Shown: positions 10,817 to 24,530 of the stretch, piece by piece | How positions within the stretch are numbered: position 1 is the first letter of the stretch | How the letters are laid out: the number at the start of each line of letters is the position of its first letter | Assembly (NCBI GenBank): GCA_013397935.1 | Contig: VZRN01001124.1 | Coordinates: 1,357,961-1,421,960 of the forward strand | Source of the DNA: Dasyornis broadbenti | Taxonomy: Eukaryota > Chordata > Aves > Passeriformes > Dasyornithidae | Direction of reading: 5' to 3' | Length of the DNA stretch: 64,000 nt | Notes under the pieces: model-generated | The model's database searches: none | What the model was told of the DNA's origin: nothing | The model's input: only the letters and a program-made list of their open reading frames with translations | Program-made: the position numbers and the translations under genes

Positions 10817-13800
10817 ACATTTAATTAGAATTATTAACTGAAATCTTGCTTATTATAAATGCAGCCTTTTATATTCTTCTCCAGGCAGACAACAACTTGA
10901 ACAATGTTATTTAGTTTTAAAAGTTTGTAGTTAAGGTGTTTTACCTTAACTATATAGTCCTGGTTTTTTTTCCTGTGAGGCAAAACAAATGTGTTTTTCC
11001 TAACTCTTTTCTTGGTCATAATTCCTAAACTATCAATATTGTTAATTTTCCTTTAACTAGAGCATATTTTGAGTGAGAGAGATTTGAAAGAGGTTAAAAC
11101 TCTGCTAAGGCAGAAACCTATAGCTGCAGAAAGACACTATAATGCCAACTCAGACAAAACAGTGATGGGTGTCTCATATGTACGGTAATGAATAGGGAAA
11201 ATGAAAAAATTGGGATATGCTTCCTTCATAAGGCACACTCAGCTTTCAGCAATCAGTGGTTTAAAAACTTCCTGAACTGGAGGTTGCATTTCTATCATCA
11301 CATTTAATAGACCCTGACGGGCTAATTCAACTGACTGAAAAAGAGATTAGACAAATTTTATGGTTAATCTTCAAAGCATCTGGTGACATTGAGTTCCTCA
11401 ATTTATGTGCTATCCACACGAAAAACATATTTCCCACAGCTTGTCTCAGATGTGTTTGCCTGGCAGCTTAACCACTGCTCCCACCCCTTTTATCCCCCAT
11501 CAGCTCTAGTATTCTGAGAAATAGCAAGTGTCCTCCATATCAGTCATGTTTGCATAGACCAGTGGCAGCCGTGGCCTTTTTCCAGAACTAAATGTATATC
11601 ACTCCTGAAATCCTGGAGTAAAATGGAGCTTCCCTAGACAAATTACGGTAATTAGTCAGCACTCCTGGCTCTTGTATCACAAGATATGCAACCAAAAGTT
11701 TGCTTTGGTGATGTCTACTTCTGCTTGAGGTTGTCCTGCATCTTTGTTTGTCGGAAGAGAAGCAGCAGCCTGTCTTCAGTAAGGTTCTAAACTGACTCAT
11801 TTCATCTGTGGCTTGTGGACAGTTACTGCGCATTCCTCTCACGTGGACATGAACCTTGAGAAATTATTCCTGGCTCTTCTAGGCTAGACCAAGAACCTCT
11901 TTCATCCACTTTGATTGGTGGTTCTACAAGGGCAAGTAAATATTAAATGCTGGTCCCTGGCCAAATTAGTCTGCCAATTCTTCACCTTAACAGTTCCATC
12001 CAGCTAAACAAAGAAGACAATCACTTAAGAATCAAAGCTTTCATCTGAAAATTTAAGGAAGAGTGGATGTGCTGGGAAATATGACCCCTAACAACAATTA
12101 AACAAAACAATAATTGGAAATTTTTGATTTCTTGAAAGCTTAGGGAGGAGGTAATGCAAAAATTTGATTTTTAGTATTGCACGGTAAATAATTTAAATCC
12201 TTCTTTGCAAGGCCTCACTACCAGGAGCCAGTGACTGCTTGGCTCATGGGCTGTTGGGTTCCAGCAGCTGGCTGGGAGTTGGACCATAGCCTGTCTTCTG
12301 GTACCACCCTCAGCCTTGGTGTCCCTGTGCCTTGGTGTCCCTGTGCCACCAGGCGAAGATGGAGGACAAATTTCGTGGTGGATCTCGTTTGGGCTCTCCA
12401 GCTTCTCTGCAAGCTTTCCCAGACACTGCTGTAGGCTGAAGACTACCACTGCCACTGCTGCTGCTCCAAGGATGACCTAAAGCTATTACACCTCCACAAG
12501 GTCCCCAACAAAGGTTACCATGATCTCTTTCCTCTCTTCCAAGCATGACCTGAATTAATGGCTTTGTATGTGGCCGTATAACCTCTAGCACTTTGTAAAA
12601 GGGAGTCCTTGCATCTCAACAAAGCAGTATGGCCGTCAGCCAGAGAAATGTAGTAACCACTTCTCTTTTCCCCTTTCCTTCCTGAAAATAGTGGATCTTT
12701 CCTATTCCTTATGTGTGTTTTATCATTCATGCTTACTTGCATGTACTAAATACATACATTTCTCCAAAACAGCAGAATGGCAAGATCTGGTGTCAATGCT
12801 AGCAGGAATGGCTCTGTAGGATTGTGGCTGGACTGAAGTGACCTGCAGGTAAAACACTGCTCTGGAGGACTGAAGTCCTGTTCCAGGATAAGTGCTGCTT
12901 CATGGACTGTTTTTGGAAGAGCACAGTAAATATATTTTATGGGATTTTATGAGGTTTTAGAAAAGAAGTTGCACATTTTTTTAATTTATATGGGTAAAGA
13001 AAAATCACGAAGTGTAATGATTATAGTTTGAAATCACCAAAGCTGGTTTTTTTTTCTTATCTTGATTACTCCTCGATCCAATCTAAAATTTCTTTCCAGC
13101 ACAGAAGGGTTCCACACATTTTCCTCCTAAAATAGATCCACTGCTTGTTCTTCTTCAGTAACGTTATAGCTCTGATTCAGTAAAAAAAGGAATTGCTGTA
13201 CAGATGTCTCCATATAAATAATGAAAATATTTTTCTTCTCTTCCTTTTCTTACTTATTCTCCATAGCTCATCTCAGGAAAGTTATAAGGAACCTTCCAGA
13301 GTGGCAGCTGGGAGCTGGAGCTAGTAAGTGTAGGGTGATGTAGAAATCATACAGTGGCCCTGCATCTATACTAAATGGTAATAAAGTTGTGTGTAAGACA
13401 GGAAATCATAGACCAAATATTGGCAACCACATCCTATGTAGATTTTGCCGAGATTGGCTTTGATTGCCAACTGGTGGCCAGAAGCTGCCTCTGATTCAGC
13501 TCTTCCCTAAGGCCACCCACCTGGTGGCTCAGAGGCACTGGAGCAGCCAGACTGCTTGTGGCCACAGCAATGCTCTAGCCAGAGGTCAAGTGAGCATCTC
13601 CTGCCAACACAGAATGGGCTGATTCCTTCTTATTGGTAGATCTGTATTAGGTAAGAAATTAGGAATGCTCTGTGTGGTGCGGTGCTAAAGCGTCCAGTGT
13701 ATTGATTTTACCTCCTTCTACTGGAAGAGTGCAGGTATCAGGGTTTGCCAGTAGTTTGTGAAAATCTTTTGTGAGGGTGGGTAGGAGCAAGTGTTTCCAA

Positions 13801-16800
13801 ACCGGCCCTCTGGGGACTTTTAACAGACTCATCAACTCACTGCAGTGACTTGGCCAAGGACCTTGTTGAGGGGTGGAATTTGAGATGTTTGTGCATGTGG
13901 CTGGGATCGCCCTACTTAACAAAAACACAGCTGCAGGTACAAGCTCTAGAGAGTCCCATGAAGGCTGGTGTTTGCTACTAATGGCCTCTAGGTACTCCAG
14001 TGAGACTGGGCTTCCTGGGATATCTGAGTGATTTTCTGATCATCTTGGGCAAGGACGAGGTGGCCGGAGAATGACCTCTCCCTAGTACGTGATCTATCCC
14101 ACTGCCTATGTAGCTAAGTAGCTAGACTGAAAAAGAGAACCAGGTAGGAGTTAAAGGGCAGGAAAGCTTGGTTTTTGGCTGTCAGTCTGACAGGAGACTT
14201 TCCTTTCTAAGCCTCAAGAATTCCAGTGTTATGGAAATTACTGCCTGAAGATAGCTCAAAGAAGGGCAAAGACTTAAGATGGTAGTCTTAATACATCCAG
14301 GCTATTCAAGAAAGAACGTCCTTAATAAAGGTCTGTCTGAAGAAGAGGCTGCTTTTTGACCTTCCTCTGCTTGGCTTTGATTTCAGACTTTCCCTCACTT
14401 GTTTGCATAACATTGGAGCAAACTTTGATAACTTAAACTGCTGACCTGGAGCTCAAACAACTGGCAAAAAATGGTCAGGAAAGAAAGTGCAGCACTACTG
14501 CTTTCCTCTGGATGGTGACCACTCTTTCCCGTTATCACTGAGGCTGTTGGTAGCTCGGATTGCCCTTGATCTTGTAACAAAGATTCCTGGGTAGGAGGAG
14601 AATTGAGCAGGCGCAAGACAAGATCTCAGCCTTGCAGGACCAAGTTTTAAAGCTCAGTCTTGCCAATATACATCCCAGTGCTCCCCTCACCATTTCCAGA
14701 CTGCAGTCTGTGGCTGATGGAGTAGAGTCCTGCTCGTGAGAGGCTTCTGCTGAGCTCCGTCAACAGCCTCATCCTGGGCAATGAGTGAGAAGAGCTGGAG
14801 GTGAGGAAAAGGAGCAGAATGGTGGTGGGGGTACCAGTCATGATCTGTGAAAATATACCCCCATGGGTATCTTAGGACTCATCTGAAACCCCTGTGTGGC
14901 AGCTGAGGGCTGTGTGGCACTCAATCTAGTTCACTCAGAGATCACTCTAGTACTTAAATCCACTTCATTACAATAGCACACATTGACGTGTAGTGCCAGT
15001 GCCTGAACTCATCCTGTATGTCTTGGCTATGTCAGTAACTTACTTATGGCTGCCTTTTTCTCCTGTGAATAGCAAGATTTACAGATGATCACTCAGTGGG
15101 GTTCACAGAGTGGTTCAGATCTTTGCATATTTGTCCTCACGTTTCTCAGGGTGCAGTCTACAAAAATCAATTTAATTGCTTTTTTGTGTGCAAAGGCCAA
15201 GGTCAAGACCCAGCTTTTCACAGTCAAACAGAAGGGGTAGAATGTTCATTGGTTCACTGTGGGCACCTATCCCTTTTCTTTGTATTGAAACCTAAACTGA
15301 ATTACCCAGACTTCTTCAATTTGCAGAACTTGACCTGAAATATCCAAAGCCCAGGCTTTCCCTCTGAATTTTGCCATACTAGTTTCTGGGAAAAGCTACC
15401 AGAAAACAGAATAGAAAGTAAAACACAGGAGAGGAGAGGAGAGGTGTTCACCACCTGCCTGTTTTTAAACAGGGGTCCACCTGCTGAGAAGGTCTGGTAC
15501 AGTTTAGAGAGATTCTTGTGTTACAGTGATTTTCCTATCTCTACTTCAAACCACCCTTTGCAGTCTTTTTCGGAGAAGGGAGAATGTGCTACTCTGCTCC
15601 ACAGAAGCTACTTATAGCAATGTTCATGGTGCTGGAGAGCTGTCAGCTTTGCTAAGTGGTGAGGCAGGGGGGAAGCAGAGACTTGAGATAAGAATAGTAA
15701 GTGAAATCTTAAATTTGACAGGCCTGTCAAGGAGGAAATTACAGCTTGGAGGAGGAAAAGTGGTTGTGTTTTGAATTTTCTGTAGTAAATATAAAGTCTG
15801 GGGGTTTTGGCGGTGAGGAGGCAGTTCCACCAGGAATGTGTAAAGCTTTGTTTTGGACATGCCTGCCACAGCTGTTTTTCATTATAAGAGAGCAAGAGGA
15901 GGACTTGGTGACAAGGAAACCTTGTATACTATGGTAGAGCTGGTGTAGAAGATGCAGAAAGGCAGGCAGAGATGAGTTTGGAGGGAGTCTGGAGGACACT
16001 GGAAATCTCTTAAACAGTCCCGGTGGCACCTGAATGAATCTGGCATAAGATTACCCTTTCTTCCCCATCTCCACTGAAACAAGCTGCTGACCTCACCTGG
16101 CAGTAACTGCAGTGCAATTCTCAGCTGTTCCAGGGGCTGGGCACTTGTTTTTTCATGGGCTGTGTTTAAGAATGTGATGCTTGCTTTTTAAATTTTATTT
16201 TAAATTCTGCTCTCAGGCCAGCTTGAACTTGCACTGTGGAAAAAGTACTAGTATTTATAGCTGCTCTGCTGAGTTTCTGTCAAGATTTCAGCCAGAGGGA
16301 GTGGGTTAAGATAAAAGGGGAAGTGAGGGACGTGCAGAAGGGCTCTGTGAGTCCAATCTAGAAATGTGCCAGCACACAGGCACGCACCATCACCTGCTGC
16401 TCACAGGAGGCAGAAGGGTGAGATAAGGTGTCCAGGGCCACGGAAGCAGTCAAAGCATGAGCAGTGCAGCCACGCTTCTGCCCTTCCTGTTGGACTCTGC
16501 ACTGCTCTGGATAAGCTGTCCTACTCATTCCCTGCTCCTCCATGTGGAGCATCAGCTCCTTTTTCTGCAGGATGCGTTCACGTAAACTGAATGCAATTTC
16601 CAATGAAAATAGAAGAGAGATACATCTTCATCCTTTTCTTCCCCACCAGGCTACTGAAAAGGTTTGGTACTGTACCCAGTAATACCAGTGATGAGTTTGG
16701 CAAAGGGAGGGTCTCAGGCACCAGAAATGACAGTGCTGCAGTCATGGGATGTTCTAGTCTCACTTTTAAGCAAACTCTTGGCGCATTATCCTAGTGTTGG

Positions 16801-19800
16801 AACCAAGTTGTCCAGCAGGACTGACACTGAGACATTCTCTAACAGTGTTCTGTGCTTTGCAGTTTCCCTAGGACAGAGCCTCTTGGATGAACTCCTGTGC
16901 AGTTGCTTCATGGATTTCAGTTGTGACCCAGATGTGAGACATTCTCACCTCAGCAGGCCTAGGCTGCTTAGGCTGTTGGAAGGACCATCCCAGAGAAAAA
17001 GGGAACATTTCCATATGCATGAGTTAGTGGAGTGGGGTCAGCTATCCTGATGTTATGAATGCAAAGCAGCTGGGCTCACATTTCTCAAGTGTGACTCCCA
17101 GGACAAATCTGTTCAGACTTAGTGCACTGAGATATTTAAGATATTCAGCCCTTTATTTTGATGCTTCCCTGACTGCCAGTCTAATGTAAATACCTGGTCT
17201 CAAGAAGTGAGTGCTGAAGCACTTCTGAACATTGCTTGTTCAACAAGCCACTCTTAGATCATGGTTTGTAAGAGATTTAGCTTGTAGCTGCCTGGGCAGA
17301 TGTGAGAATGAATTTATTCTCCTATGGATCTTTTACAGCTGGAGCCTTCAGTGCCTACTAAGAGAGAGGCTCTCATTTGAAAAATTACCTAGACATGGGA
17401 GTCCAGTAGGGTTGTGACCTGTAGGGATTCTCTGGTGTCCAGGAAGAGTTCAGGTCCTGCCTCTCCCTTCCTCTTTATGGGAATGCTAGCCACCCATTTC
17501 TGTGAAACTCAGGCAAATTTGATATCTTTGAGCCCTCCATTCTTCTGTCAAGACTCACAAAGAGTTTTAAAAGATTTTAGGAGGAAAAAGAAAATATTGG
17601 TCTCTGACATGCACAGGTGGAGCCCTGTCATGTAAACTGAATACACAATTCTGTTTCTGCACACTTACGGCCACTTAAGAGGGCCATGATGCTCCTAGGA
17701 TTGTTCGTATAAGACATCAGGATGTTCCACTTTTCCTAATGGTTCTCCTATTTAGACAGAAGAGGTGAATGATTTTTGCTTCTTCTTGAAGTGAGACTCT
17801 TAGCAGTGATAATATCCCACCATACAGGAACATCATGTTATTGGCGAGCTTGGTCTTTGAATACAAAGCTGTTTGCTCCCACCTCTTCCAGAATGGATTG
17901 TGCCCACAATTTTGAAGCTCTGTAAAAATCCTTTTGGATGCTTTCTTATTGTTACAGAGCAAATAGAGGAGAGTTCTTAGTGCAGACAGCAGGGAAATAA
18001 GGTCAGAGCCAAAAGTTGTTCTGCTCCCTGTGGAAACAGTGGTGTGATAATGGGGAGCAGGATCGCCAATGGCTAAGCCAGGGCAGTGCCAGAAAACCAG
18101 CCTGGTGACCACCTCTGGGGTCTGGTGTTGGATTCTTAAGGTGCTATCACAGTGCCAAGAGCCTGGGTCAGGCGAGTCACGGAGCTAAAGTAACTACTGT
18201 AGCAAAGGCTGATGAGCACAGACTACCTCTCTAACATCACGGGTTTCTCGGAAATTTGAGTGCCAAGACCTTTTTGCTTTTTTCGTTTCTGCCACAACAA
18301 AAAAGTCTGCTCAGGAGACCTCCGTCTTTCCTCTCTCTTTGCCCCCATCCCTCCTCTTTCAATCTTATTTTTTTGTTCCCCTAGGTCCCAAATCACCATA
18401 TTAATCACTTATAAGGGCTAAAAATAAAGCTGAGAGATGGGAACAAATATTCTCACAGTCAGATTCAGTTTGGGCTGGAGCACAAGGCAAGCAATAGGCT
18501 TTGTGTCCTTGCTCTTGACAAAGACAGTACAGAGAGGATGTGCCAGCCGTGGCGGCAGGAGAGAAGGTGGTGATAAAGCATTGCTCAGCTGAGCCTGGCT
18601 GTTGCTTCTCTAGCTCTGTCTTCCTTTTGGCTCCCCAAACAGTCTGCAATACTTGCGAAGAAGGCTATGTCTGGCTTCTGTTTCCCAGTTAGCTGAAATG
18701 CCACAGGATGTGGCTTCTCGTTTTTTCCTATCTAGTCCTTTGGGAGCAAAACCTTCATGTTCCATATACAGGCACTTCAGAGAGGAGGCACAGGCAGATT
18801 TCCCCAGACTTGCCTCTCTGTTTTTCTCGTTTGACCAAGCAGCACTACACTGAGTCCTTTTCACAGCTTCTTGCTTAAGTTAGCTGCCACAGATTTACCT
18901 ATCACCTGCCTTCTTTTCATTTCAATTTGTTCACAGTCTAAGACATACCTTTTAGTTCAAAACCCAGGAGTCCTAATATTTTATAGTAAGTAGACACATG
19001 GTCATATTTCAGCCTGCAGTTTTCAGAGGTCTGGAAATAAACATTTGGCTTTTCTCAATGCCAAGCTCCTTAATAACCTGTTACAGCCTACACCTACTAA
19101 TGCTCTCAGAGCTCTTGCCCCTTTATAGGTGCTTTTTTCCCTTGCAAGCCTTCTTGAGGTTGATTTTTTTTTTTTTTCCCCACCCCACAGTCTTGGCAGA
19201 TAAAGTACAAGCTCCTTTTTTGCAAGTAGCCACTTTAAACTTTCCACTTCAGCTTGTTATTGCCCAATTGCTAAGAATCTTATTTCCTGTTGTGTTTTCT
19301 CTTTATTTCCATTTGGTTTTGGGTAGTTCCTGAGTTATGGTGTCTTCTCACAGTAACAGCAGATGCCAGCATGGCTTGTCTTGTGGCATAGACTGTATAG
19401 AGCAAAATAGTATTGCCCACTGAGCCCATTGCTATGGGCTGGCAGTGCATCATGAAACTCCTTCAGTGCGTAAAAGGTAAAGACAGACAGATGTTCACAT
19501 GGGGAACTGATGGAACCAGTGTGTAGCTGTTATGTAGTGGGCTTTACTGGTGGAATTGAATGCATTTCAGAGGACAGCAAGATTAATTCCCACCCTTTTA
19601 TAAGTGGGAAAACCAAAGCACACATAAAACTTTTTCGGCAGATCGGGTGCTGAACTGAGAATACCACCAGAACATGTCTCCAGCCTCTCAGACCTGTGGC
19701 TTCTCCCTTCCCTGTGCGGAGAGGGTTTATGCACAAGCATGATTAGAAATGCCAAAAAACTATGCCTTTACTAGGTTATTTCACAGCAACTAACGTTGAG

Positions 19801-21165
19801 ATCTGTTGATTTTTTTTCTTAAGGCTCACATTGCAAAGGGGGAGAAAATAGAAAGGATTGAAATGTGTTTGCAAAATTATAGGAGTGATGATGGATCAGG
19901 GCAACATGGTTGTATAAGTAGAAATCTTTCTGAAGGGGACAGAAAGCTTAAGAATTGCTCAGATGGAAGACTCTAATGAATTGTTCAAGAGGTTGCATGA
20001 AAAGGCAGAGGATAAAAGATTTGTCATAGAAAAAGAAATGCTGGGGATATCTGGGGGCCATGGGGAACCCTATGATAGGCCCTACAAATCTTGTGCTCTC
20101 TGAGTCCTGGACCCATCAGGTAAAAGGAGTATTGAGGACATGGAAGAAGCAGGGCCGGATTACTTCTGGCAAGTCCTATGGGAGAGGAAAAGGGAGACTC
20201 TTGGTCGTGGGCTGGGTACCTGTGTTTGGCCACTCTGGGATGCTTACAACTATGAAAGATGTGTTGGACTTCCAAATAATTTACAGAAATGGAAAAAAGA
20301 AATTACAGGAAGATAAAACTGGAGAGTCTTTTTTTCACTCATCCTTCCCCTTCCTCCCTTGAATCTCCACTGTCCTCTAAATATTAGAGAACTTCAGAAA
20401 TCACTGAAAAATTCTCTTTTTTTCTTACAGGACTTTTAAAGAGATTGTATTAGCTGTTGATAACACCCACTTTGAAAATCATTGGTTGGGTTTTTTCTTT
20501 CATAGTGATGCCTGATATTACGAAGTCAGGCAGTTCAACAGCTTCATCTAGTTTTATCTTAGGGTTTGTTTTTTTCTTGTTGGCTATTTGAATACTTTTA
20601 CCCTGGGCAAGAGAGAGAAATTGGCCAATTTATACTTCAGTTCATTAGCACTGGTTTACCTCTGTATACCATGGACCATTCCAGAAAAGGAATGTAATTT
20701 TTTTTGTAAAGAACTTTTGAGAATAAGGAAAATAATGAAGAAAAGAGGCTTGAAGAGGTCAGCTGCCCCATTTCCCAGCCTCAGGACAGAACTGATTCTG
20801 TGCCATCAGTCTGAGAGGTATTTGTCATACTTGACTTCTTGAAACCTCCGGCAGGGCTGGTTTCTCAATCTCCTTTGGTTTCTATTCCAGCAATCCATAA
20901 CATTGTAATGTTATTCCTCATATATACCCCAGACGCCCATCTTATTGTGATTTGATGCCTGTACTTGAGCTGTTTACCAAGGGCATGGAAGGTAGGTTAT
21001 TCTTTTCCTTTTTACAACAGCTAATACTCTTCTCACCTCTCCTCTCAGTCCTCCTTCATTTAGGCTGCCAATTCTGATGAACATTGCGGCTACTGGTGCA
21101 GTTTTACAATGAATATCTCAGTTACTCTGTAATATTTTCATCCAGACCGTATTTTTCCTAGTTTA
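10817..21165. other. Intergenic sequence, about 10 kb without a recognised gene
   Basis: The region contains many short overlapping frames on both strands, none recognisable. Noted items are a perfect 16-bp tandem duplication at 12314-12345, a GAGAG-type simple repeat near 15428-15444 and an A/T homopolymer near 19166-19180. I recognise no exon of genes known to flank LRP5 in vertebrates, but short exons could be missed by eye. Confidence 0.5.
12314..12345. repeat. 16-bp GC-rich tandem duplication
   Basis: The unit CCTTGGTGTCCCTGTG is present twice in perfect tandem. It keeps no reading frame (16 is not a multiple of three), which argues against coding function. Confidence 0.85.
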
Positions 21166-21540
21166 TTTTTGCCAAGGTCACATGAAACACTGTCAAAGCC
21201 CTCAGCACAGTCAGTGTACCTGGTTTTTTATGCTTGCCTTGTCTCTCTACAAGGTCTTTGTCATAGAAAGAAACACACTTCATTGGATCTGTTTGTGAGA
21301 GATGTGGGTGGGATTTTACAAACCTCCCAAATGCTGGGTAGATGCTCCCACATGGTTTGTTGGTTTTGTTTTCTCTTGGGGTTGAAGTTTAATGAAGCAA
21401 GCTATAATTTTGACCCCTCCTTTTCCCCTTTTCTAAGGGGGACATTGTCTTTACAACCTTCTGGAAGCATCCTAGTCCTGCACAAGCTGTCAGATACCAC
21501 TTCTGATGGCTCTGATGGTTCTTCTAAATTCCTCTGGATT
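21166..21540 (-). repeat. Ancient CR1 reverse-transcriptase region remnant (antisense)
   Basis: On the + strand the order of degenerate blocks matches the antisense of the CR1 ORF2 reverse-transcriptase end: 'GTCACATGAAACACTGTCAAAGCC', 'AGTGTACCTGG', 'TCTTTGTCATAGAAAGA', 'TTGGATCTGTTTG', 'CTTTTCTAAGGGGGACATTGTCTTTACA', 'CTTCTGGAAGCATCC', 'TCTAAATTCCTCTGG'. Many substitutions and gaps separate the blocks. The 124-codon + frame through it (21169-21543) runs antisense to the old element and is not a gene. Recognition is from memory of the family and needs a repeat-library alignment. Confidence 0.5.
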
Positions 21541-23077
21541 TAGAACTAAAACTGTATAGCTTATCTATTTTGTTATTTATGAATTCTAATTCTGAGGTTA
21601 TCCCTGATACTATTAGTATTAATTTTGTTAACTGCCTGATCTGTAGTGTTTTTTAATAGACACTGAAGTAAAAAAAATCATTAAACACTTGCTTGCTTAC
21701 TAATGTTGAATAAGAGCTTTCAATGCCTCTTAATAGATCTGTTCATCTCTTGTTTTCCTTTTAGGAGTATTGTACAAATACAAGCTTTAACATAGCTTTT
21801 TCTCTGTTAGTTGTATGTTACTTTCTGCCATGGCCTCTCTGATTTTCATCTCTATATATCTGTATTATCATTGCTTGTAATTTTTATCTCTTTTCCCAGA
21901 ATCCACATTTCTTCCTCTGTAGAGGAGGTTGCTGAAGAACCTTAAGATTTAGTCTATCAGTGCCATTTCTACATTAGGACAGTTTGTGAGTTAGGTATGC
22001 TTTGCTAAGGACTGGAGGCTCCTATGAACTTTTTTCCGCATAGGATCTGAATTCTGTTCATTTAATTCCATGTTCAACAACTTATTTTGCTCTTCTCACT
22101 TTTTCTGCTGCTAAGACTCTGAGACTTTATAGTTTTCTCCTTCTCTACCAGTTTCTTTCCCTGCTTTTCTGTTTCAGTGCATTTCACTACTGTCAGCATC
22201 AAATACTCCTCTGAGTGATTTCAGAGATTTGCATCTACAGTATTTCTTCTTGCATATGACTGAACAACCTGTGGAGCAGCCTGTGCTCTTGTCTCAGCTC
22301 ATCCCTTACTTCCCCTGACTACAGGTAACCACTGTCATGTTTCAGATTGGCTAAAGTTTTGTAATTTGGTTTCTAAATTGTTGTCTTATGGCCTGAATTC
22401 ACCCCAACCATCTCTGCCCTCTCTGTCAGATCTTATTCCAATTTACCAGCCACACTGAGGAGTTAAAATGCTTGTTTTACAAAATCCCTTGGGGAAGATA
22501 GCAGCAAAGAAAACTCAGAAATGCTGGATGTTTATGTGGTGGAGGGTGGTAAAAATCAGTATTGCAAAGTTAATTTTAAGCCTAGCCTGTTTATGAAGTC
22601 AGTAAACTGAAGATAGAGCTGATAGAAGTTTCTTGTGAAGACCCCATTTTGCTCTTGAGTGAAGAGGATGAAGACATTAACTCAGCCACATTTTCCTCGT
22701 CAGCAGAATGTTGTACTGCATTGGCTGAAACAACTGTTTTCATCTCATAGAAGTTCAACAAGTAATGAAACCTTAATCCTTCTGTTTCCTAAGCAGAAAA
22801 TCATGTGCTCTCTATTTTAATTGGTTTGAGGTTATACTGATACTTCATTAGTACAACTATGAGCCTTACATAAATTCTTGTGTGTAAGTCCTGATCTCCT
22901 GAATGGTGTTTCAGCATCACGTTCCTGTGCCTGTGTGTGCCTGCCATATCATTCTGTCAAAATTCCTGTCTAATATGTATTTGTGTTGTGCAAATATTGT
23001 GTTTTTGATGTGTACTTTTATTACCAGAGGAAGATGGGTGGAGGAAAACTGCAAAGTTCAGAATATGCCCAGTATCT
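21541..23077. other. Intergenic sequence, nothing recognised
   Basis: AT-rich sequence with no open frame of note and no recognised repeat. Confidence 0.5.
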
Positions 23078-23170
23078 GATCATAGAATGATTCGGGTTGG
23101 AAGGGACCTTTTAAAGACCATTTAGTCCAATGCCCATCTTCATCTACACTAGGTTGCTCAGAGAAGCTCA
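23078..23170 (-). repeat. CR1 LINE 3'-end fragment (antisense)
   Basis: The reverse complement of the CR1 terminus: 'ATCATAGAATGATTCGGGTTGG' type start, then 'AAGGGACCTTTTAAAGACCA', 'TTAGTCCAATGCCC' and 'ACTAGGTTGCTCAGAG'. It is severely 5'-truncated (about 90 bp) and points opposite to the copies at 9.3, 23.9 and 57.4 kb. Confidence 0.9.
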
Positions 23171-23894
23171 CAGAAATAGTGTTGCTGTGTTTGCTTATCA
23201 CTGTGGATACAGTTCAACTTAATCAGTTCCCCCATGCTGTTCACAACACAAATTCAACAGCCACCTGCTGGCACATGGGAGTTTGAAACCCAAATTAACT
23301 CTGAAGTGAGAACTGGTTTCGTAGTTCTGTGTAACCAAAAGTTTGTTAATTTTCAGTTAGTCTTGGACTGTCTATAAAAGAAAATGACCATTCTTTAAAT
23401 AGTGTTGACAGACCAAGAGGAACTCAGGTTTGGCATCACTAGACTCCTAACTTGAATTACGACTCTTCCAGGAGTAGCAGCAATCCTTATTATAGCTGGA
23501 TACTGCCCTTTGCAGTGAGTCCCTTATCACTGACCAGAGGTCGCTTGAGCTGCTGACACAGCTCTGATTTGGTTCAATGTGCTTTGTCCAACATGGATGA
23601 GAGAGCAAAAACGAATTATTTAAAAATAAAAAACCGTGGAAAATAAATTAATGGTGAAAAAAAACCCCTGTGTTCCACAACGAAAAGTGCTCCAAGCACT
23701 CGCTATGAAATCGTGGGTGCAAGCGCGGCTCTGTGAGGCTGCAGCTCCAGGAGCGGCACTCCCCAAGGCTGCCATCTACAGGTTCTCCAGCTCCCTGCCT
23801 TCAGGAGATTCAGGCACGCTGCGGAAAGAACTTCATTTGGCTGCACCCGCAGAGTTTCAGTCATCTGATTTGCCACATGGCAAACTCAGGATAG
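23171..23894. other. Intergenic sequence; GC-richer patch at 23690-23890
   Basis: Mostly unremarkable, but the last about 200 bp are locally richer in GC and CpG than their surroundings. An apparent 122-codon + frame (23636-24004) begins here and runs into the CR1 copy, so it is not a gene. I recognise no protein similarity in its first half. Confidence 0.5.
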
Positions 23895-24530
23895 CCAATG
23901 TGCACTCACAGCCCAAAAAACCGAATGTGTCCTGGGCTGCATCCAAAGCAGCGTGGGCAGCAGCGCGAGGGAGGGGATTCTGCCCCTCTGCTCTGCTCTG
24001 GTGAGACCCCACCTGCAGTGCTGCATCCAGCTCTGGGGGCCCCAGAGCAGACAGGACATCAACCTCTTGGAACGAGTCCAGAGGAGGTCACCAAGCTGAT
24101 CAGAGCATGATGGAGCACCTTTCCTATGAAGAAAGGCTGAGAGAATTGGGGGTTTTCAGCCTGGAGAAGAGAAGGCTCTGGGGTGACCTAATTCTGGCCT
24201 TCCCGTACCTGAGGTGAGCCCACAGGAGAGATGGAGAGGGACTTTTTATGAGAGCATGTAGTGACTGGACAAGGGGGAATGGCTTCAAACTAAAAGAGAG
24301 TAGGTCTACACTAGATATTAGGAAAAAGTCTTTACTGTGATGGTGGAGAGGCACTGGAATAGGTTGCCCAGAGAAGCTGTGGGTGCCCCATCCCTGTCAA
24401 TGCTCAAGACCAGGCTGGATGGGGCTCTGAGCAACCTGGTCTAGTGGAAGGTGTCCCTGTCCATGGCAAGAGTTTGGTACTTATTGATCTTTAAGGTCCC
24501 TTCCAACCCAAACCATCCTATGATTCTATA
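23895..24530 (+). repeat. CR1 LINE, 5'-truncated copy with ORF2 tail
   Basis: The longest and best-preserved CR1 piece here. It starts in the 3' end of ORF2 ('GCCAATGTGCACTCACAGCC', 'TGTCCTGGGCTGCATCC', 'GATTCTGCCCCTCTGCTCTG', 'GTGAGACCCCACCTGCAG'). It continues through the usual 3' UTR landmarks ('TGCTGCATCCAGCTCTGGGG', 'GAACGAGTCCAGAGGAGG', 'TTCAGCCTGGAGAAGAGAAG', 'GGCACTGGAATAGGTTGCCC', 'AGACCAGGCTGGATGGGG') to a terminal 'CCTTCCAACCCAAACC...TATGATTCTATA'. Stops interrupt the residual ORF2. Confidence 0.96.

Noticed and set aside
23636..24004. 122-codon + strand ORF as a possible exon
   Set aside because: Its 3' third lies inside a CR1 LINE copy, and its 5' part shows no similarity I recognise and no splice sites that would make sense.
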